Of a DNA stretch of 64,000 nucleotides, positions 46,162 through 56,045 are shown piece after piece (positions within the stretch are counted from its first letter, which is position 1; each line of letters begins with the position of its first letter). Source of the stretch: Candidatus Altimarinota bacterium. Its GTDB lineage: Bacteria > Cyanobacteriota > Cyanobacteriia > Cyanobacteriales > Microcystaceae. The position numbers and the translations under genes are program-made. A model generated the notes under the pieces. The model had not been told where the DNA came from and made no database searches. It was given only the letters and a program-made list of their open reading frames with translations. The DNA is taken from the NCBI GenBank assembly GCA_012031035.1, contig JAAUUT010000013.1, positions 1-64,000 on the forward strand, in the 5' to 3' direction.

Positions 46162-47262
46162 ATGTCTTCTGTTATTCCAGTTCGCTTACCCGAAAATCCC
46201 TACGAAATTGCGATCGCGTATGGTAGTTTAAACCAACTCGGCAATTATCTCAAGCAACTCAATCTTGGTAAAAAAGTTCTCTTGGTATCCAATCAAGAGA
46301 TTTTTGACCATTATGGCAAGATTGTAATAACTTCTCTTCAAGAAGCGGGTTTTGATGCTTATACTCACGCAATTCCTGAAGGAGAAGTTCATAAAACTCT
46401 CGATTCGATCGCCCGACTTTACGATACAGCTTTAGAAAATCGCTTAGAACGTTCCTCAACGATGGTAGCATTGGGCGGCGGTGTCGTAGGCGATATGACA
46501 GGGTTTGCCGCAGCAACTTGGTTGAGAGGGATTAATTTCGTCCAAGTTCCCACCTCGTTACTTGCGATGGTCGATGCTTCTATTGGCGGGAAAACGGGTG
46601 TCAATCATCCTAACGGAAAAAATCTGATCGGTGCATTTTATCAACCTCGTTTAGTCTTAATCGATCCTCAAGTATTAAAGACGTTGCCAGTTAGGGAATT
46701 TCGGGCGGGAATGGCAGAAGTCATTAAATATGGCGTAATTTGGGATGAAGATTTGTTTGCGAAATTAGAACAGGAAGAACGATTAGATGATTTTGCTGGT
46801 TTGAGCGAAGAATTATTGCAAATTATTTTAACTCGTTCTTGCCAAGCGAAAGCTGATGTGGTACAGGAAGATGAAAAAGAAGCAGGATTGAGAGCGATTT
46901 TAAACTACGGTCATACTATCGGACACGGGATCGAAAGTTTGACCGGATATAGCGCTATCAATCACGGCGAAGCAGTGGCAATGGGAATGGTTGCTGCGGG
47001 AAGAATTGCCACCAAATTAGAGATGTGGACGCAAGAAGAAGAGAAACGCCAAAATAATTTAATTCAAAAAGCAGGATTGCCAATTTATATTCCTGCTAAT
47101 TTAGATAGCGAAGCAGCGATCGCGTTATTACAAACTGACAAAAAAGTTAAAGCGGGTAAAGTTCGATTTATTCTTCCTACTGAAATTGGTAAGGTAACTA
47201 TAACCGATCGCGTTTCATCGGATATCGTTCGAGAAGCGATCGACGAAATTAAAGCTGCATAA
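46162..47262 (+). CDS. aroB: 3-dehydroquinate synthase
   Basis: About 366 residues; converts DAHP to 3-dehydroquinate with NAD and a divalent metal (second shikimate step). Family blocks: [27 protein letters not shown] in parts, [30 protein letters not shown], metal ligands in [15 protein letters not shown] and [15 protein letters not shown] 46162 ([10 protein letters not shown]) is preferred; the upstream ATG adds a non-homologous 24 residues. It is followed by cobW after 19 bp. Confidence 0.95.
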   Translation: MSSVIPVRLPENPYEIAIAYGSLNQLGNYLKQLNLGKKVLLVSNQEIFDHYGKIVITSLQEAGFDAYTHAIPEGEVHKTLDSIARLYDTALENRLERSSTMVALGGGVVGDMTGFAAATWLRGINFVQVPTSLLAMVDASIGGKTGVNHPNGKNLIGAFYQPRLVLIDPQVLKTLPVREFRAGMAEVIKYGVIWDEDLFAKLEQEERLDDFAGLSEELLQIILTRSCQAKADVVQEDEKEAGLRAILNYGHTIGHGIESLTGYSAINHGEAVAMGMVAAGRIATKLEMWTQEEEKRQNNLIQKAGLPIYIPANLDSEAAIALLQTDKKVKAGKVRFILPTEIGKVTITDRVSSDIVREAIDEIKAA

Positions 47263-47281
47263 TCTTTAAGTTTGGAAATTA

Positions 47282-48316
47282 ATGTATAAAATCCCCGTCA
47301 CAGTAATTACAGGTTTTCTTGGCGCTGGCAAAACTACGCTGATTCGTCACTTATTGCAAAATAATCAAGGAAGACGAATTGCCGTCCTCGTCAATGAATT
47401 TGGCGAAATAGGGATCGATGGGGAATTGTTGCGAGACTGTCAAATTTGCGATGAAGAAGATAATCCCGTCGATAATATCGTCGAATTAACGAACGGTTGT
47501 TTGTGTTGTACGGTACAAGAAGAGTTTTTTCCGACCATGCAACAATTGTTAGAACGACGCGATCGCATCGATTGTATGCTGATTGAAACCTCTGGATTAG
47601 CACTTCCCAAACCTTTAGTCCAAGCGTTTCGCTGGCCCGAAATTCGCAACGGCGCAACGGTAGATGGGGTGATAACTGTCGTCGATTGTCAGGCGTTAGC
47701 TGCGGGGACTTTGGTAGGAGATTTAGAGGCCCTAGAAGCACAGCGAAAAGCAGATCCCAATCTAGAACACGAAACCCCAATCGAGGAATTATTTGAAGAT
47801 CAATTAGCTTGTGCGGATTTAGTCTTACTGACCAAAACTGATTTGGTAGATAAACCTACTCTAGCTAAAATTGAAACTTGGTTGCGGCAAGAAGTGCGAT
47901 CGGGCGTTAAGATTGTTGCGGCGAGTAACGGCGCGATTGCATCAGAAGTTTTATTAGGATTTAATGCCGCCGTCGAAGATAATTTAGAGAGTCGTCCCAG
48001 TCATCACGATACCGAAGAAGAACACGAACACGATGACGAGATTAATTCAGTTGAGTTATTTAGCGATCGCGCTATCGATCCCAAACGCTTAATCGAACAA
48101 CTCAAACAACTTGTTGCTAAAGAGGAGATTTATCGTATCAAAGGGTTTGTCAACGTCGCTAACAAACCGATGCGAATGGTGTTGCAAGGAGTCGGCGATC
48201 GCTTTGATTCCTTCTACGATCGCCTGTGGAGGGTCGATGAATTGCGTCAGACCAAATTAGTCTTTATCGGTCGTTCCCTAGCCTCAGAATCGATTAAAAC
48301 CGTCATAGAGATTTAA
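47282..48316 (+). CDS. CobW/COG0523-family GTPase, metal chaperone
   Basis: A 344-residue G3E GTPase. Walker A GFLGAGKTTL is at residues 9-18. The metal-binding CxCC is in NGCLCCTVQEEF near 75, the base-recognition motif is LLTKTDLV, and a His/Asp/Glu-rich stretch (SHHDTEEEHEHDDE) precedes the C-terminal CobW domain. This class is linked to zinc or cobalt handling. The cyanobacterial members are often Zur-regulated, but I see no certain Zur site here. It follows aroB closely and may be co-transcribed. Confidence 0.9.
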   Translation: MYKIPVTVITGFLGAGKTTLIRHLLQNNQGRRIAVLVNEFGEIGIDGELLRDCQICDEEDNPVDNIVELTNGCLCCTVQEEFFPTMQQLLERRDRIDCMLIETSGLALPKPLVQAFRWPEIRNGATVDGVITVVDCQALAAGTLVGDLEALEAQRKADPNLEHETPIEELFEDQLACADLVLLTKTDLVDKPTLAKIETWLRQEVRSGVKIVAASNGAIASEVLLGFNAAVEDNLESRPSHHDTEEEHEHDDEINSVELFSDRAIDPKRLIEQLKQLVAKEEIYRIKGFVNVANKPMRMVLQGVGDRFDSFYDRLWRVDELRQTKLVFIGRSLASESIKTVIEI

Positions 48317-48338
48317 TTTAATCGACCCTAATTGCAGT

Positions 48339-48374
48339 AAAAATAGAGATGCAATCGATCGCGTCTCTATTTTT
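48339..48374. terminator. Bidirectional hairpin terminator
   Basis: AAAAATAGAGATGC and GCGTCTCTATTTTT form a stem of about 13 bp around an eight-base loop with one G-T or mismatched pair. It has T runs on the plus-strand 3' side and A runs on the 5' side. It follows the CobW gene. Confidence 0.85.
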
Positions 48375-48428
48375 GTTTTCAAGCGATTGCATTTAAAAAT
48401 CGATCTTCAAAAAAAACGTTAACGATTT

Positions 48429-48442
48429 AGTACTGGTGTTCT
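48429..48442. promoter_or_regulatory. LexA box upstream of lexA
   Basis: AGTACTGGTGTTCT fits the cyanobacterial LexA consensus RGTACNNNDGTWCB at every position. It lies 77 bp before the lexA start, as expected for self-repression. Confidence 0.7.
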
Positions 48443-48518
48443 AAAATAGACACAGATCGGTTATAAAAAGATCTTAAAGCTGACCGAAATAACCAACTAA
48501 ATTGTTTGGTATTAACTT

Positions 48519-49122
48519 ATGGAACCTCTCACGCAAGCTCAACAAGAACTTTATGATTGGTTAGTAGAATATACTACTAGCACTCAACACGCGCCTTCAA
48601 TTCGACAAATGATGAGAGCAATGAATTTGCGATCGCCTGCGCCAATTCAAAGTCGTTTAGAGCGTTTGCGCGTTAAAGGCTATATTGATTGGACAGATGG
48701 AAAAGCTCGCACGCTTCGCGTTCTTCATCGCCAAAATCAAGGAATTCCCGTGTTAGGTGCGATCGCAGCGGGAGGATTAGTAGAACCTTTCACCGACGTT
48801 CAAGATAAATTAGATTTTTCTACTGTATTTCAACGACCTAATTGTTTTGCATTGCGCGTTGTTGGAGACAGCATGATTGAGGATTTAATTGCAGAAGGCG
48901 ATATGGTCGTCATGCGTTCTGTTATTCCTAATGAAACCATTAAAAATGGCGAAATTGTTGCTGCTAGAGTTGATGGATACGGCACAACTTTGAAGCGATT
49001 TTATCAAACAGGAAACAAAGTTTCGCTCAAACCTTCTAATAAAAAAATATTCTCCCATCGAAGTTCGGGCAGAACAAGTCGATATCCAAGGAATTTTGGT
49101 CGGCGTTTGGAGAGGATATTAA
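48519..49122 (+). CDS. lexA: LexA repressor, last ~30 codons frameshifted
   Basis: SOS/stress repressor. N-terminal winged HTH: residues ~1-70, APSIRQMMRAMNLRS and IQSRLERLRVKGYIDW. The self-cleavage site reads GAIAAGG. The catalytic Ser is in VVGDSM and the Lys in GTTLKRF. All cleavage residues are therefore present, unlike some cyanobacterial LexA proteins. The A run at 49041-49047 has seven A. With six, the end reads KYSPIEVRAEQVDIQG then ILVGVWRGY and stop at 49120-49122, the standard C-terminus. As written the frame runs on to 49145 with non-homologous residues. A LexA box lies upstream. Confidence 0.9.
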
Positions 49123-49145
49123 TCAAAGTCGGAAGTCGGAAGTAG

Positions 49146-49164
49146 GGGCGAATGGTATTCGCCC
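49146..49164. repeat. Small palindrome between lexA and a convergent gene
   Basis: GGGCGAAT and ATTCGCCC around GGT. A hairpin that could help end transcription from either side, but without a T tract. Confidence 0.5.
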
Positions 49165-49192
49165 AAACAATTAATTATTTATTCCTAGACTC

Positions 49193-50327
49193 CTAATACA
49201 ATTCATATTTGAGTAAGGTACAGGGAAGAGAACCATTATTAACAGGAATGCGACGAGAAGCTTTAAGTCCTATGCGTTTAGCTAACTCTTTATTCCCTGT
49301 CAAAACATAGGCCGTCCATCCTTAAAACGCTGCTTGAATACATCGCCTAACAATTTATATAACCCTCCCAATTCATCGACTTCGCCAATGCGTTTTCCAT
49401 AGGGAGGATTGCAGATAATAATTCCGCGATCGCTAGGCAATTCAACCTCAGATAAATCTTTTTGCATTAGTTGAATATGTCGTTCTAGGTTACAAAATCG
49501 AGCATTACTACGAGCTTGTTTTATGATATCAGAGTCGCGATCGCTGCCAAAAATTGGGGCTGGTAATTGAGATAATTGACCTTCTTTTGCTTCGGTTATA
49601 AGTTCTTCCCAAAGATCGCGATCGAAATCTTTCCAACGCTGAAATCCAAACTTTTTTCGATACAATCCTGGGGCAATATTTAGCCCTTTCAATGCAGCTT
49701 CAATTGGTAAAGTTCCCGAACCGCATAACGGATCTAAAAAAGGCAAATCGGGTTGCCATTCTGCTAGTTCTAATAAGGCAGATGCAAACGTTTCTTTTAG
49801 AGGAGCAAGTCCCATGACCGGACGATAACCGCGACGATGTAAGCTCTCTCCAGAACTATCTAAACTTAAAACACAATGATTTTCTACAATATGAGCGTTA
49901 ATTAAAATATCGGGATTTCTATATCGATATTAGAGCGTTTTCCCGTTTGTTTGCGCTGGCGGTCTACAATAGCATTTTTGATTTGTAATGCCGTAAAATG
50001 GGTATGATTGAGATTTTTATTATTCCCCGTACAACTTACGGCAAAAGTATCATCAACTTGAAGATATTCTTCCCAATTAAAATTATAAACACTTTGATAA
50101 AGTTGTTCGGAATTATAGCTTTTTACCTCTGCGATCGGCATCAAGACTCGAAATAGGATTCTCGACCAAAGGTTGACTCGATATAACAAAGTTTTATCGC
50201 CCCGAAAATATACACCTGTAAAATCGGGAATAATATCTATTGCGCCTAGTTTTTCTAATTCTTTTGTTGCTATTGCTTCTAATCCGCGAGCAACTGTCGC
50301 AAAATAACGTTTTTTTTCATTGTTCAT
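49193..50327 (-). CDS. THUMP-domain 23S rRNA guanine methyltransferase (RlmL/RlmN-class I type), two frameshifts
   Basis: About 378 residues; a class I SAM methyltransferase acting on RNA guanine N2. The THUMP part begins KKRYFATVARGLEAIATKELE. The catalytic part has LDPLCGSGTLPIEAALKG, FGSDRDSDIIKQARSNA and the IICNPPYGKRIG motif. Two one-base losses split it: in the T run at 49916-49918 (repair gives SNIDIENPDILINAH) and at 49320-49321 (repair gives RFKGWTAYVLTGNKEL, running to a stop at 49193). The start is set at ATG 50327 (MNNEKKRYF). The ATG at 50417 lies upstream in a HIP1-containing, non-homologous stretch. Confidence 0.85.
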
Positions 50328-51008
50328 CATTAGCATTAACATGATACTTTGTGTTTGGGGTGCGATCGCAGCAACTCTCAGTAAAATTGCTGAAACTGAT
50401 ACTATTAACAAACGCATTCACTATAGAAATTACTGAGAACAAATTTTATTATTATAATAACCAAAACGAATGAGCAAAGCTCGCGCTATACAAATGTTAT
50501 TTTGCGATCGCTAAGTTTTTCGCTATCATTGTTTTGTCGAAATTGACTTTTCTAAAATAAACATTCAAGATTTAAATCGAGAAAAATCTAATTATTTTTG
50601 CCCTTATTAACTATCGATAACAAGCATAATTTACAAGCTTAATAAGTATAAAATGGCAAATAAAGTTATATTTATTTATTTTAATTGCGATCGCCTCAAC
50701 AAAGATTTAATAAGATCTTATTAAAAACTTGGATAAAACCATTATTTAGGATTAGATATTTTCCAAAACCTCATTATTTTTTCTTCTGGCTTATTGTTCT
50801 TTATTATAAAATTTCTAGCTTTTTCAACGATCGATAGCGACATTTGACTGTCTTGTAATAGGCGATCGCAATTTACATAAGATTGCGTCACTAATTATTT
50901 TCTCTGCTAACGTGCTGCATAAAAAAGACAAATCAAAGCTACTAACAAAAAGAAGGGTAGGTTTAGACCTTCTCCTTGCACTAAAAGAGAAAATAGAAAG
51001 TATTTACT
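50328..51008. other. Intergenic region, divergent promoters
   Basis: About 680 bp between divergent genes, A+T-rich with several HIP1 sites. No small gene, RNA or hairpin that I can support. It should contain the promoters of both flanking genes. Confidence 0.4.
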
Positions 51009-52070
51009 ATGTCAGACACTAAAAATCGCTCCTTAATACGAATAAATACTCAAAAGCTTATTGGAGTAAGTATTCTTGCAACTTTAGCATTTTCAGGTAT
51101 TGTTTTTGGACTAGATCGCGTCGTTGAAATTCCTAAAAGCGAAAATAAAAAAGTTGAGGTGACAGCAAACTGGAAAAACGTCAAAATTCAATTTCTGAGT
51201 CAACAATCTAGTGGAATTTGGTCGGTTGCCTTCAGTCCACAAGACAATATCTTAGCTACTGCCAATCAAAACAAAACCATTGATTTGTGGAACTGGCAAA
51301 CGGGAGAATTTATTCGCACTCTGAAGGGACATACTCAACCCGTTTTATCCGTTGTCTACAGTCCTGACGGACAATTCCTTGCCAGTAGCGGTTCGGATAG
51401 TGTCATTAAGCTTTGGGATTGGCGCACTGGAGAACTCATTCGCACCTTAGAGGGACATACCAAACCGATTAGGTCTTTTGCTTTTAGTTCCGACGGACAA
51501 ACGTTAATTAGTAGTAGTTGGGACAAAACAATTAAGATTTGGAATTGGCAAACTGGAAAACTTATTCGTACACTCAATGGACATTCAGCAGGTGTTTTTG
51601 CGGTTGCGATTAGTCCAGATGGTCAGACAATTGCCAGCGTCAGTAAAGATAAAACTATCAAATTATGGAACCTTCAAACAGGGGAACTTATCCGTTCCCT
51701 AGAAGGTCATCTCGATTCAGTAAGAACCGTTACCTTTAGTCCTAATGGTCGGCAAATTGCTACTGGAAGTAACGATCGCATGGTTAAATTATGGAATCCA
51801 GAAACGGGAGAACTCATACGCACTTTTGAAGGACATACCGACCTCGTTAATTCTGTTGCCTTTAGTGCAGATGGCAAGACCTTGGTTAGTGCCAGTCAAG
51901 ATCGTGCGATCCGGTTATGGAATACGAATACAGGACAACTATTAAATACGTTTTCCGAACATTCAGCAACCGTCAATGCTGTTGCTTTCCATCCTAATAA
52001 GCAAATTTTTGTAAGTGGAAGTTGGGATAAGACAGTTAAAGTTTGGCAACCTATTTTTGAGTCTTTCTGA
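51009..52070 (+). CDS. Membrane-anchored seven-repeat WD40 protein
   Basis: A 353-residue protein. One N-terminal membrane segment (KLIGVSILATLAFSGIVFGL) is followed by seven WD40 repeats, each ending in the GH...W(D/N) pattern with SPDGQ and DKTIKLWN. Seven repeats close one beta-propeller. The rest should lie in the periplasm or lumen and act as a protein-binding platform. No kinase or enzyme domain is attached. Its partner is unknown. The repeats are very alike at DNA level, which suggests recent internal duplication. Confidence 0.88.
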   Translation: MSDTKNRSLIRINTQKLIGVSILATLAFSGIVFGLDRVVEIPKSENKKVEVTANWKNVKIQFLSQQSSGIWSVAFSPQDNILATANQNKTIDLWNWQTGEFIRTLKGHTQPVLSVVYSPDGQFLASSGSDSVIKLWDWRTGELIRTLEGHTKPIRSFAFSSDGQTLISSSWDKTIKIWNWQTGKLIRTLNGHSAGVFAVAISPDGQTIASVSKDKTIKLWNLQTGELIRSLEGHLDSVRTVTFSPNGRQIATGSNDRMVKLWNPETGELIRTFEGHTDLVNSVAFSADGKTLVSASQDRAIRLWNTNTGQLLNTFSEHSATVNAVAFHPNKQIFVSGSWDKTVKVWQPIFESF

Positions 52071-52139
52071 ATTAAGAAGAAGGTTAATGTCGTTACCAGT
52101 TATCAGTAACTAATTGTCAATTATAGAATTTATCTTGGC

Positions 52140-52166
52140 GTAGTGCGAGCAAGATACTCGCACTAC
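52140..52166. repeat. Palindrome of the GTAGTGCGAGC family between convergent genes
   Basis: Perfect 10-bp arms GTAGTGCGAG and CTCGCACTAC around a seven-base spacer. It sits between the convergent WD40 gene and uvrB, where it could end both transcripts. Confidence 0.7.
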
Positions 52167-52177
52167 TGTTTGCTGTT

Positions 52178-54190
52178 TTAACGATTTACTGAGGAATGAC
52201 CTAATAATTTATCTCGCAATTTTTTAATGCGATCGCGATATTTAGCAGCTTCTTCAAACTCTAAATTTTTAGCAGCTTCTTTCATCTTCTCTTCAAGCTG
52301 TTTAATGAAATCGGGAATCTTTTCTAAAGATAACTCATCGGATTGTTCCCAGACTTCCTCTACTTGTTGAGAATTTAATCGACGAGAAATATCTAAAAAG
52401 TCTAAAATCGAGTTGCTCGATTTATTAATAATTGACTGCGGAGTAATTCCGTGCATACGATTGTGTGCCATCTGAATATTTCGCCGCCTTTCGGTTTCCT
52501 CTATCGCTTTAATCATGCTATCTGTGAGATTATCGGCATACAAAATCGCTTGTCCTCTCACATGACGTGCTGCCCTTCCAATGGTTTGAATTAAAGAACG
52601 TTCTGCCCTTAAAAAACCTTCTTTATCTGCATCTAATATTGCGACTAAAGAAACTTCGGGTAAATCTAATCCTTCTCGCAATAAATTAACGCCTATTAGA
52701 ACATCAAATTCTCCTTTTCGCAAGGCTTGTAAAATTTCTATGCGTTGAATAGATTGAATCTCTGAATGCAGATATTGAACGCGAATTCCTCTTTCATGAA
52801 AATATTCGGTTAAATCTTCAGCCATGCGTTTGGTTAGGGTAGTAATTAACACCCTTTCTTGCTGCTCGATTCTTTCTTGAATCTCTCCTAATAAATCGTC
52901 CACTTGCCCTTCAGTTGGACGGACAAAAATTTCGGGATCTAATACGCCTGTCGGACGAATAATTTGTTCGATAACATTTCCATCTGATTTTTCGATTTCC
53001 CAATCTCCCGGCGTTGCTGAAACGAAAATACATTGGTTGACTTTTTGCCAAAATTCTTCTGATTTTAGCGGACGATTATCTGCTGCACTGGGAAGGCGAA
53101 ATCCGTGGTCGATTAACACTTTTTTACGTGCTTGGTCGCCATTATACATTCCGCGTAATTGGGGAACGCTAACGTGAGATTCATCGACAATTAATAACCA
53201 ATCTTTAGGAAAATAATCAATCAAACATTCGGGCGGTTCTCCTGGTTTTCTTCCTGCTAAATGACGAGAATAATTTTCAACGCCATTGCAATATCCAACC
53301 TCTTGTAACATTTCTAAATCGTAACGGGCGCGCTGTTGAAGTCGCTGTGCTTCTAATAGTTTTCCTTCTCCTTCTAAAACAGCTAATTGTTCTTTTAACT
53401 CTCGTGCGATCGCCTCACAAGCTGATTCTAATTGTTCTTCTGGGGTAACAAAGTGGCGCGCTGGATAAATATTAATTCGATCCAAACTTTTTAGAATTTC
53501 TCCCGTTACCGGATCGAGGTAACGAATAGCATCGATTTCATCACCAAAAAATTCAACTCGAATTACTCGATCTTCATAGGCAGGAACGATTTCTAATACA
53601 TCCCCTTTTAATCGAAAACGTCCTCTCGTAAGTTCGACATCATTGCGTGAATATTGAACCGAAACTAAATCGCGTAATAATTGTCTTTGATCGAGTTCTT
53701 TTCCTACTTCTATTCCAATCGCTGCTTTGAGATATTCAGATGGCATTCCTAAGCCATAAATGCAGCTAATTGAGGCGACGACAATAACATCTTTTCTCTC
53801 AAATAAAGAACGAGTTGCCGAGTGTCGCAACATATCAATTTCATCATTGATAGAAGCACTTTTTTCTATATAAGTATCGGTAACGGGAATATATGCTTCG
53901 GGTTGATAATAATCGTAATAACTGATAAAATATTCGACGGCATTATTCGGGAAAAACTGCCGTAATTCGTTACAAAGTTGAGCGGCTAAAGTTTTATTGT
54001 GGGCGAGTACGAGAGTCGGTTTGCCGATCTTTTCAATGACAGCAGCAATAGAAAAGGTTTTTCCTGTACCCGTAGCTCCTAAAAGAGTTTGAAACTGATT
54101 TTGTTTTTGTAGAGATTGTATGAGTTGCGCGATCGCCTGCGGTTGATCGCCTGTTGGTTGAAACGGCGCTTGTAAGCAAAATTGATTCAT
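52178..54190 (-). CDS. uvrB: Excinuclease ABC subunit B
   Basis: A 670-residue helicase-like component of nucleotide excision repair that loads damage from UvrA and hands it to UvrC. Visible: Walker [11 protein letters not shown], the beta-hairpin region [16 protein letters not shown] box, motif VSATPGDWE, motif [18 protein letters not shown] and [12 protein letters not shown]. The C-terminal UVR motif is [20 protein letters not shown]. Full length and intact. No LexA box seen upstream. Confidence 0.97.
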   Translation of the reverse strand: MNQFCLQAPFQPTGDQPQAIAQLIQSLQKQNQFQTLLGATGTGKTFSIAAVIEKIGKPTLVLAHNKTLAAQLCNELRQFFPNNAVEYFISYYDYYQPEAYIPVTDTYIEKSASINDEIDMLRHSATRSLFERKDVIVVASISCIYGLGMPSEYLKAAIGIEVGKELDQRQLLRDLVSVQYSRNDVELTRGRFRLKGDVLEIVPAYEDRVIRVEFFGDEIDAIRYLDPVTGEILKSLDRINIYPARHFVTPEEQLESACEAIARELKEQLAVLEGEGKLLEAQRLQQRARYDLEMLQEVGYCNGVENYSRHLAGRKPGEPPECLIDYFPKDWLLIVDESHVSVPQLRGMYNGDQARKKVLIDHGFRLPSAADNRPLKSEEFWQKVNQCIFVSATPGDWEIEKSDGNVIEQIIRPTGVLDPEIFVRPTEGQVDDLLGEIQERIEQQERVLITTLTKRMAEDLTEYFHERGIRVQYLHSEIQSIQRIEILQALRKGEFDVLIGVNLLREGLDLPEVSLVAILDADKEGFLRAERSLIQTIGRAARHVRGQAILYADNLTDSMIKAIEETERRRNIQMAHNRMHGITPQSIINKSSNSILDFLDISRRLNSQQVEEVWEQSDELSLEKIPDFIKQLEEKMKEAAKNLEFEEAAKYRDRIKKLRDKLLGHSSVNR

Positions 54191-54234
54191 GCAATTTCAA
54201 GACGCAGAATGGGACAATACATCTATACTATAAC

Positions 54235-54799
54235 TTAGTCTAACTGCTTCATGCGATCGGGCGGCCAGTAGATTCTAGAGACTCGACCGATTAAGTTTTC
54301 TTGGGGGACAAATCCCCAATAGTGGCTGTCATAACTGTTGTTACGATTATCGCCTAAGACAAAATAGGAATTGGTGGGAATAGCAACCGGACCGTAATCG
54401 TATTGAGGAGGTTCGACAATATAATTTTCTTCTAGCGGGCGATCGTTGATGTAGACTTTTCCTTGCGCAATCGCGATTTGTTCGCCAGGTAAACCGATAA
54501 CGCGCTTAGTGAATGCATCAGTGAAAATTTTGTTGCTTGAGCGTTTCAGTCGGTAAAAAAAGAATAATATCTCCTCGTTTGGGTTGTTGAGATTGATAAG
54601 CAAATTGGTTAGCCAAAATGCGATCGTTAATCTGTAAAGTCGGTTCCATCGCTGAGGAGGAAATATAATAGGCTTTGAATGTTGTTCGGGCGTAGATAAT
54701 AAAACCCAAAACGCCTAGCGAGAAGGTTGCACCCAGCGAGATCGCCAATATACTAAGCCAAGAGGTTTTCTGCCCTTTGCGATCGCTTGGAAAAGACAT
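54235..54799 (-). CDS. lepB: Type I signal peptidase, frameshifted at 54524-54527
   Basis: About 188 residues when joined: a single N-terminal membrane helix ([21 protein letters not shown]) and a periplasmic peptidase domain that removes signal peptides. One A too many in the run at 54524-54527 splits it. Repair gives [19 protein letters not shown]. The lysine of KRVIGLPGE and the domain E signature [16 protein letters not shown] are present. The serine signature reads [11 protein letters not shown], with Ala directly before Met where E. coli LepB has the nucleophile (SGSMMPT). The nucleophile may be one of the preceding serines. Confidence 0.85.
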
Positions 54800-54980
54800 A
54801 CAAACTTTAAATCCTAATGGATGGTATTACAGAAGCTTATACTGATTGTTCTTAGAAGGTTATACCCTATATAATAGAGGCAATTCTTAAAAGAAGATTA
54901 ACGAAACTCAATACATAAAATCTCATCAAAGCTGATAAGATAGCGGACTTAGACGTGCTAACGCCAAGGAGAAAAGGGAA

Positions 54981-55457
54981 ATGACTGTCGAGAAGCTCGA
55001 AACCAACGGGAATGAAGCGCAAGCAAGCGAACAGACCAACGATAGTGCTAAAACCAGCACTAGAGGCAAAAAAGCCACTAAAGAAGTCGTCGCTTTGTCG
55101 CTAAAAGAACAACCACACAAAGAATCACAACTCAAACACGTAGATGGATTGCCAGAAAATCGCCCAATTGGAGTCAGCCATTTAGCAATTAAAGAAGTTG
55201 ACGGAAATGGATTGCCCAACAATCGTCCTGTTGAAGCAAGTCATCTAAAAGTAACTAGCACTTATACCTCTGTTGGTGGGTTGCGTCCGGTTGTTGCTAG
55301 TGGCATGGAAATTAGCAATACGCTAGCGATTTCTGGAAATCGTCCGATTGCGCTGAGTCATCTCAAAATCAGCGAAACCTATACAGTTATGGGCAATCGT
55401 CCCGTAGCTTCTAACGAAATTGACGATCCTATGACGCTGATGGGCTTTTTAGATTAG
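54981..55457 (+). CDS. Cyanobacterial repeat protein, unknown function
   Basis: A 158-residue soluble protein with a strong ribosome site (AAGGAG) 12-14 bases before ATG. The first 45 residues are charged and low in complexity. After that comes a unit with N-R-P-I/V then A/S-S-H-L-K-I, repeated about five times (NRPIGVSHLAIKE, NRPVEASHLKVT, LRPVVASGMEI, NRPIALSHLKI, NRPVASNEID), some followed by a TYT-x-M/V-G link. No catalytic motif. I do not recognise a named family. A -10-like TATAAT at about 54870 lies 110 bp upstream. Confidence 0.7.
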   Translation: MTVEKLETNGNEAQASEQTNDSAKTSTRGKKATKEVVALSLKEQPHKESQLKHVDGLPENRPIGVSHLAIKEVDGNGLPNNRPVEASHLKVTSTYTSVGGLRPVVASGMEISNTLAISGNRPIALSHLKISETYTVMGNRPVASNEIDDPMTLMGFLD

Positions 55458-55488
55458 GTTATAATCACTTGTTGTCTAAAGAAATTGA

Positions 55489-55525
55489 CCTCGCCTTATC
55501 TTGAAATTAAGAGCGAGGATTTTTA
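55489..55525 (+). terminator. Rho-independent terminator
   Basis: CCTCGC at 55489-55494 pairs with GCGAGG at 55513-55518, followed by ATTTTTAT. It ends the repeat-protein gene. Confidence 0.75.
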
Positions 55526-55598
55526 TGCGTATAAGTCCTAGTTCGGGTAAGATCGTTAAGGCGATCGCTTTTAACAGTGACCAGTGACCAGTGACCAA

Positions 55599-55928
55599 AT
55601 GACTAAATATTATTTTGCTTTAGCCAGCCAAAAGTTTTTATTAGAAGAAGAACCCCTTGATGAAGTCCTTAAAGAACGCAAGCGAGATTATCAAGAAAAA
55701 AACAAAGAAATTGATTTTTGGTTGGTAAAACAACCTGCGTTTTTAGAAGTTGCAGAATTTGCTCAAGTAAAAGCCAAGTGTCCTCAACCAGCAGCAGCAA
55801 TTATTTCTACCAACGAGCAGTTTATTACTTGGTTGAAGCTACGTCTAGAATATGTATATACCGGAGAATTTGAAGCACCTTCAGCAGCGATCGCAGATCC
55901 ACTAGCATCACTCGAAACAGTTTCTTGA
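55599..55928 (+). CDS. ycf54: Ycf54 / Mg-protoporphyrin monomethyl ester cyclase partner (DUF2488)
   Basis: About 110 residues. Recognised by KYYFALASQKFLLEEEPL, EIDFWLVKQPAFLE and KCPQPAAAIISTN, with a final LRLEYVYTGEFEAP. Ycf54 binds the aerobic cyclase AcsF and is needed for ring E formation in chlorophyll. ATG 55599 is preferred; an in-frame GTG at 55584 lies in a short repeat (CAGTGACC). The last ~14 residues go beyond the family's usual end. Confidence 0.9.
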   Translation: MTKYYFALASQKFLLEEEPLDEVLKERKRDYQEKNKEIDFWLVKQPAFLEVAEFAQVKAKCPQPAAAIISTNEQFITWLKLRLEYVYTGEFEAPSAAIADPLASLETVS

Positions 55929-56045
55929 AACGAATAAATAACTGAGATATCCGTGACTGGAATTTTTTTAGGGGAAAGGGAAAAATCTTCATCTAGATTT
56001 TCCCCATTCCCCCAGGCGAAGCTTTTCCTCAATCTTACTAGCAAC

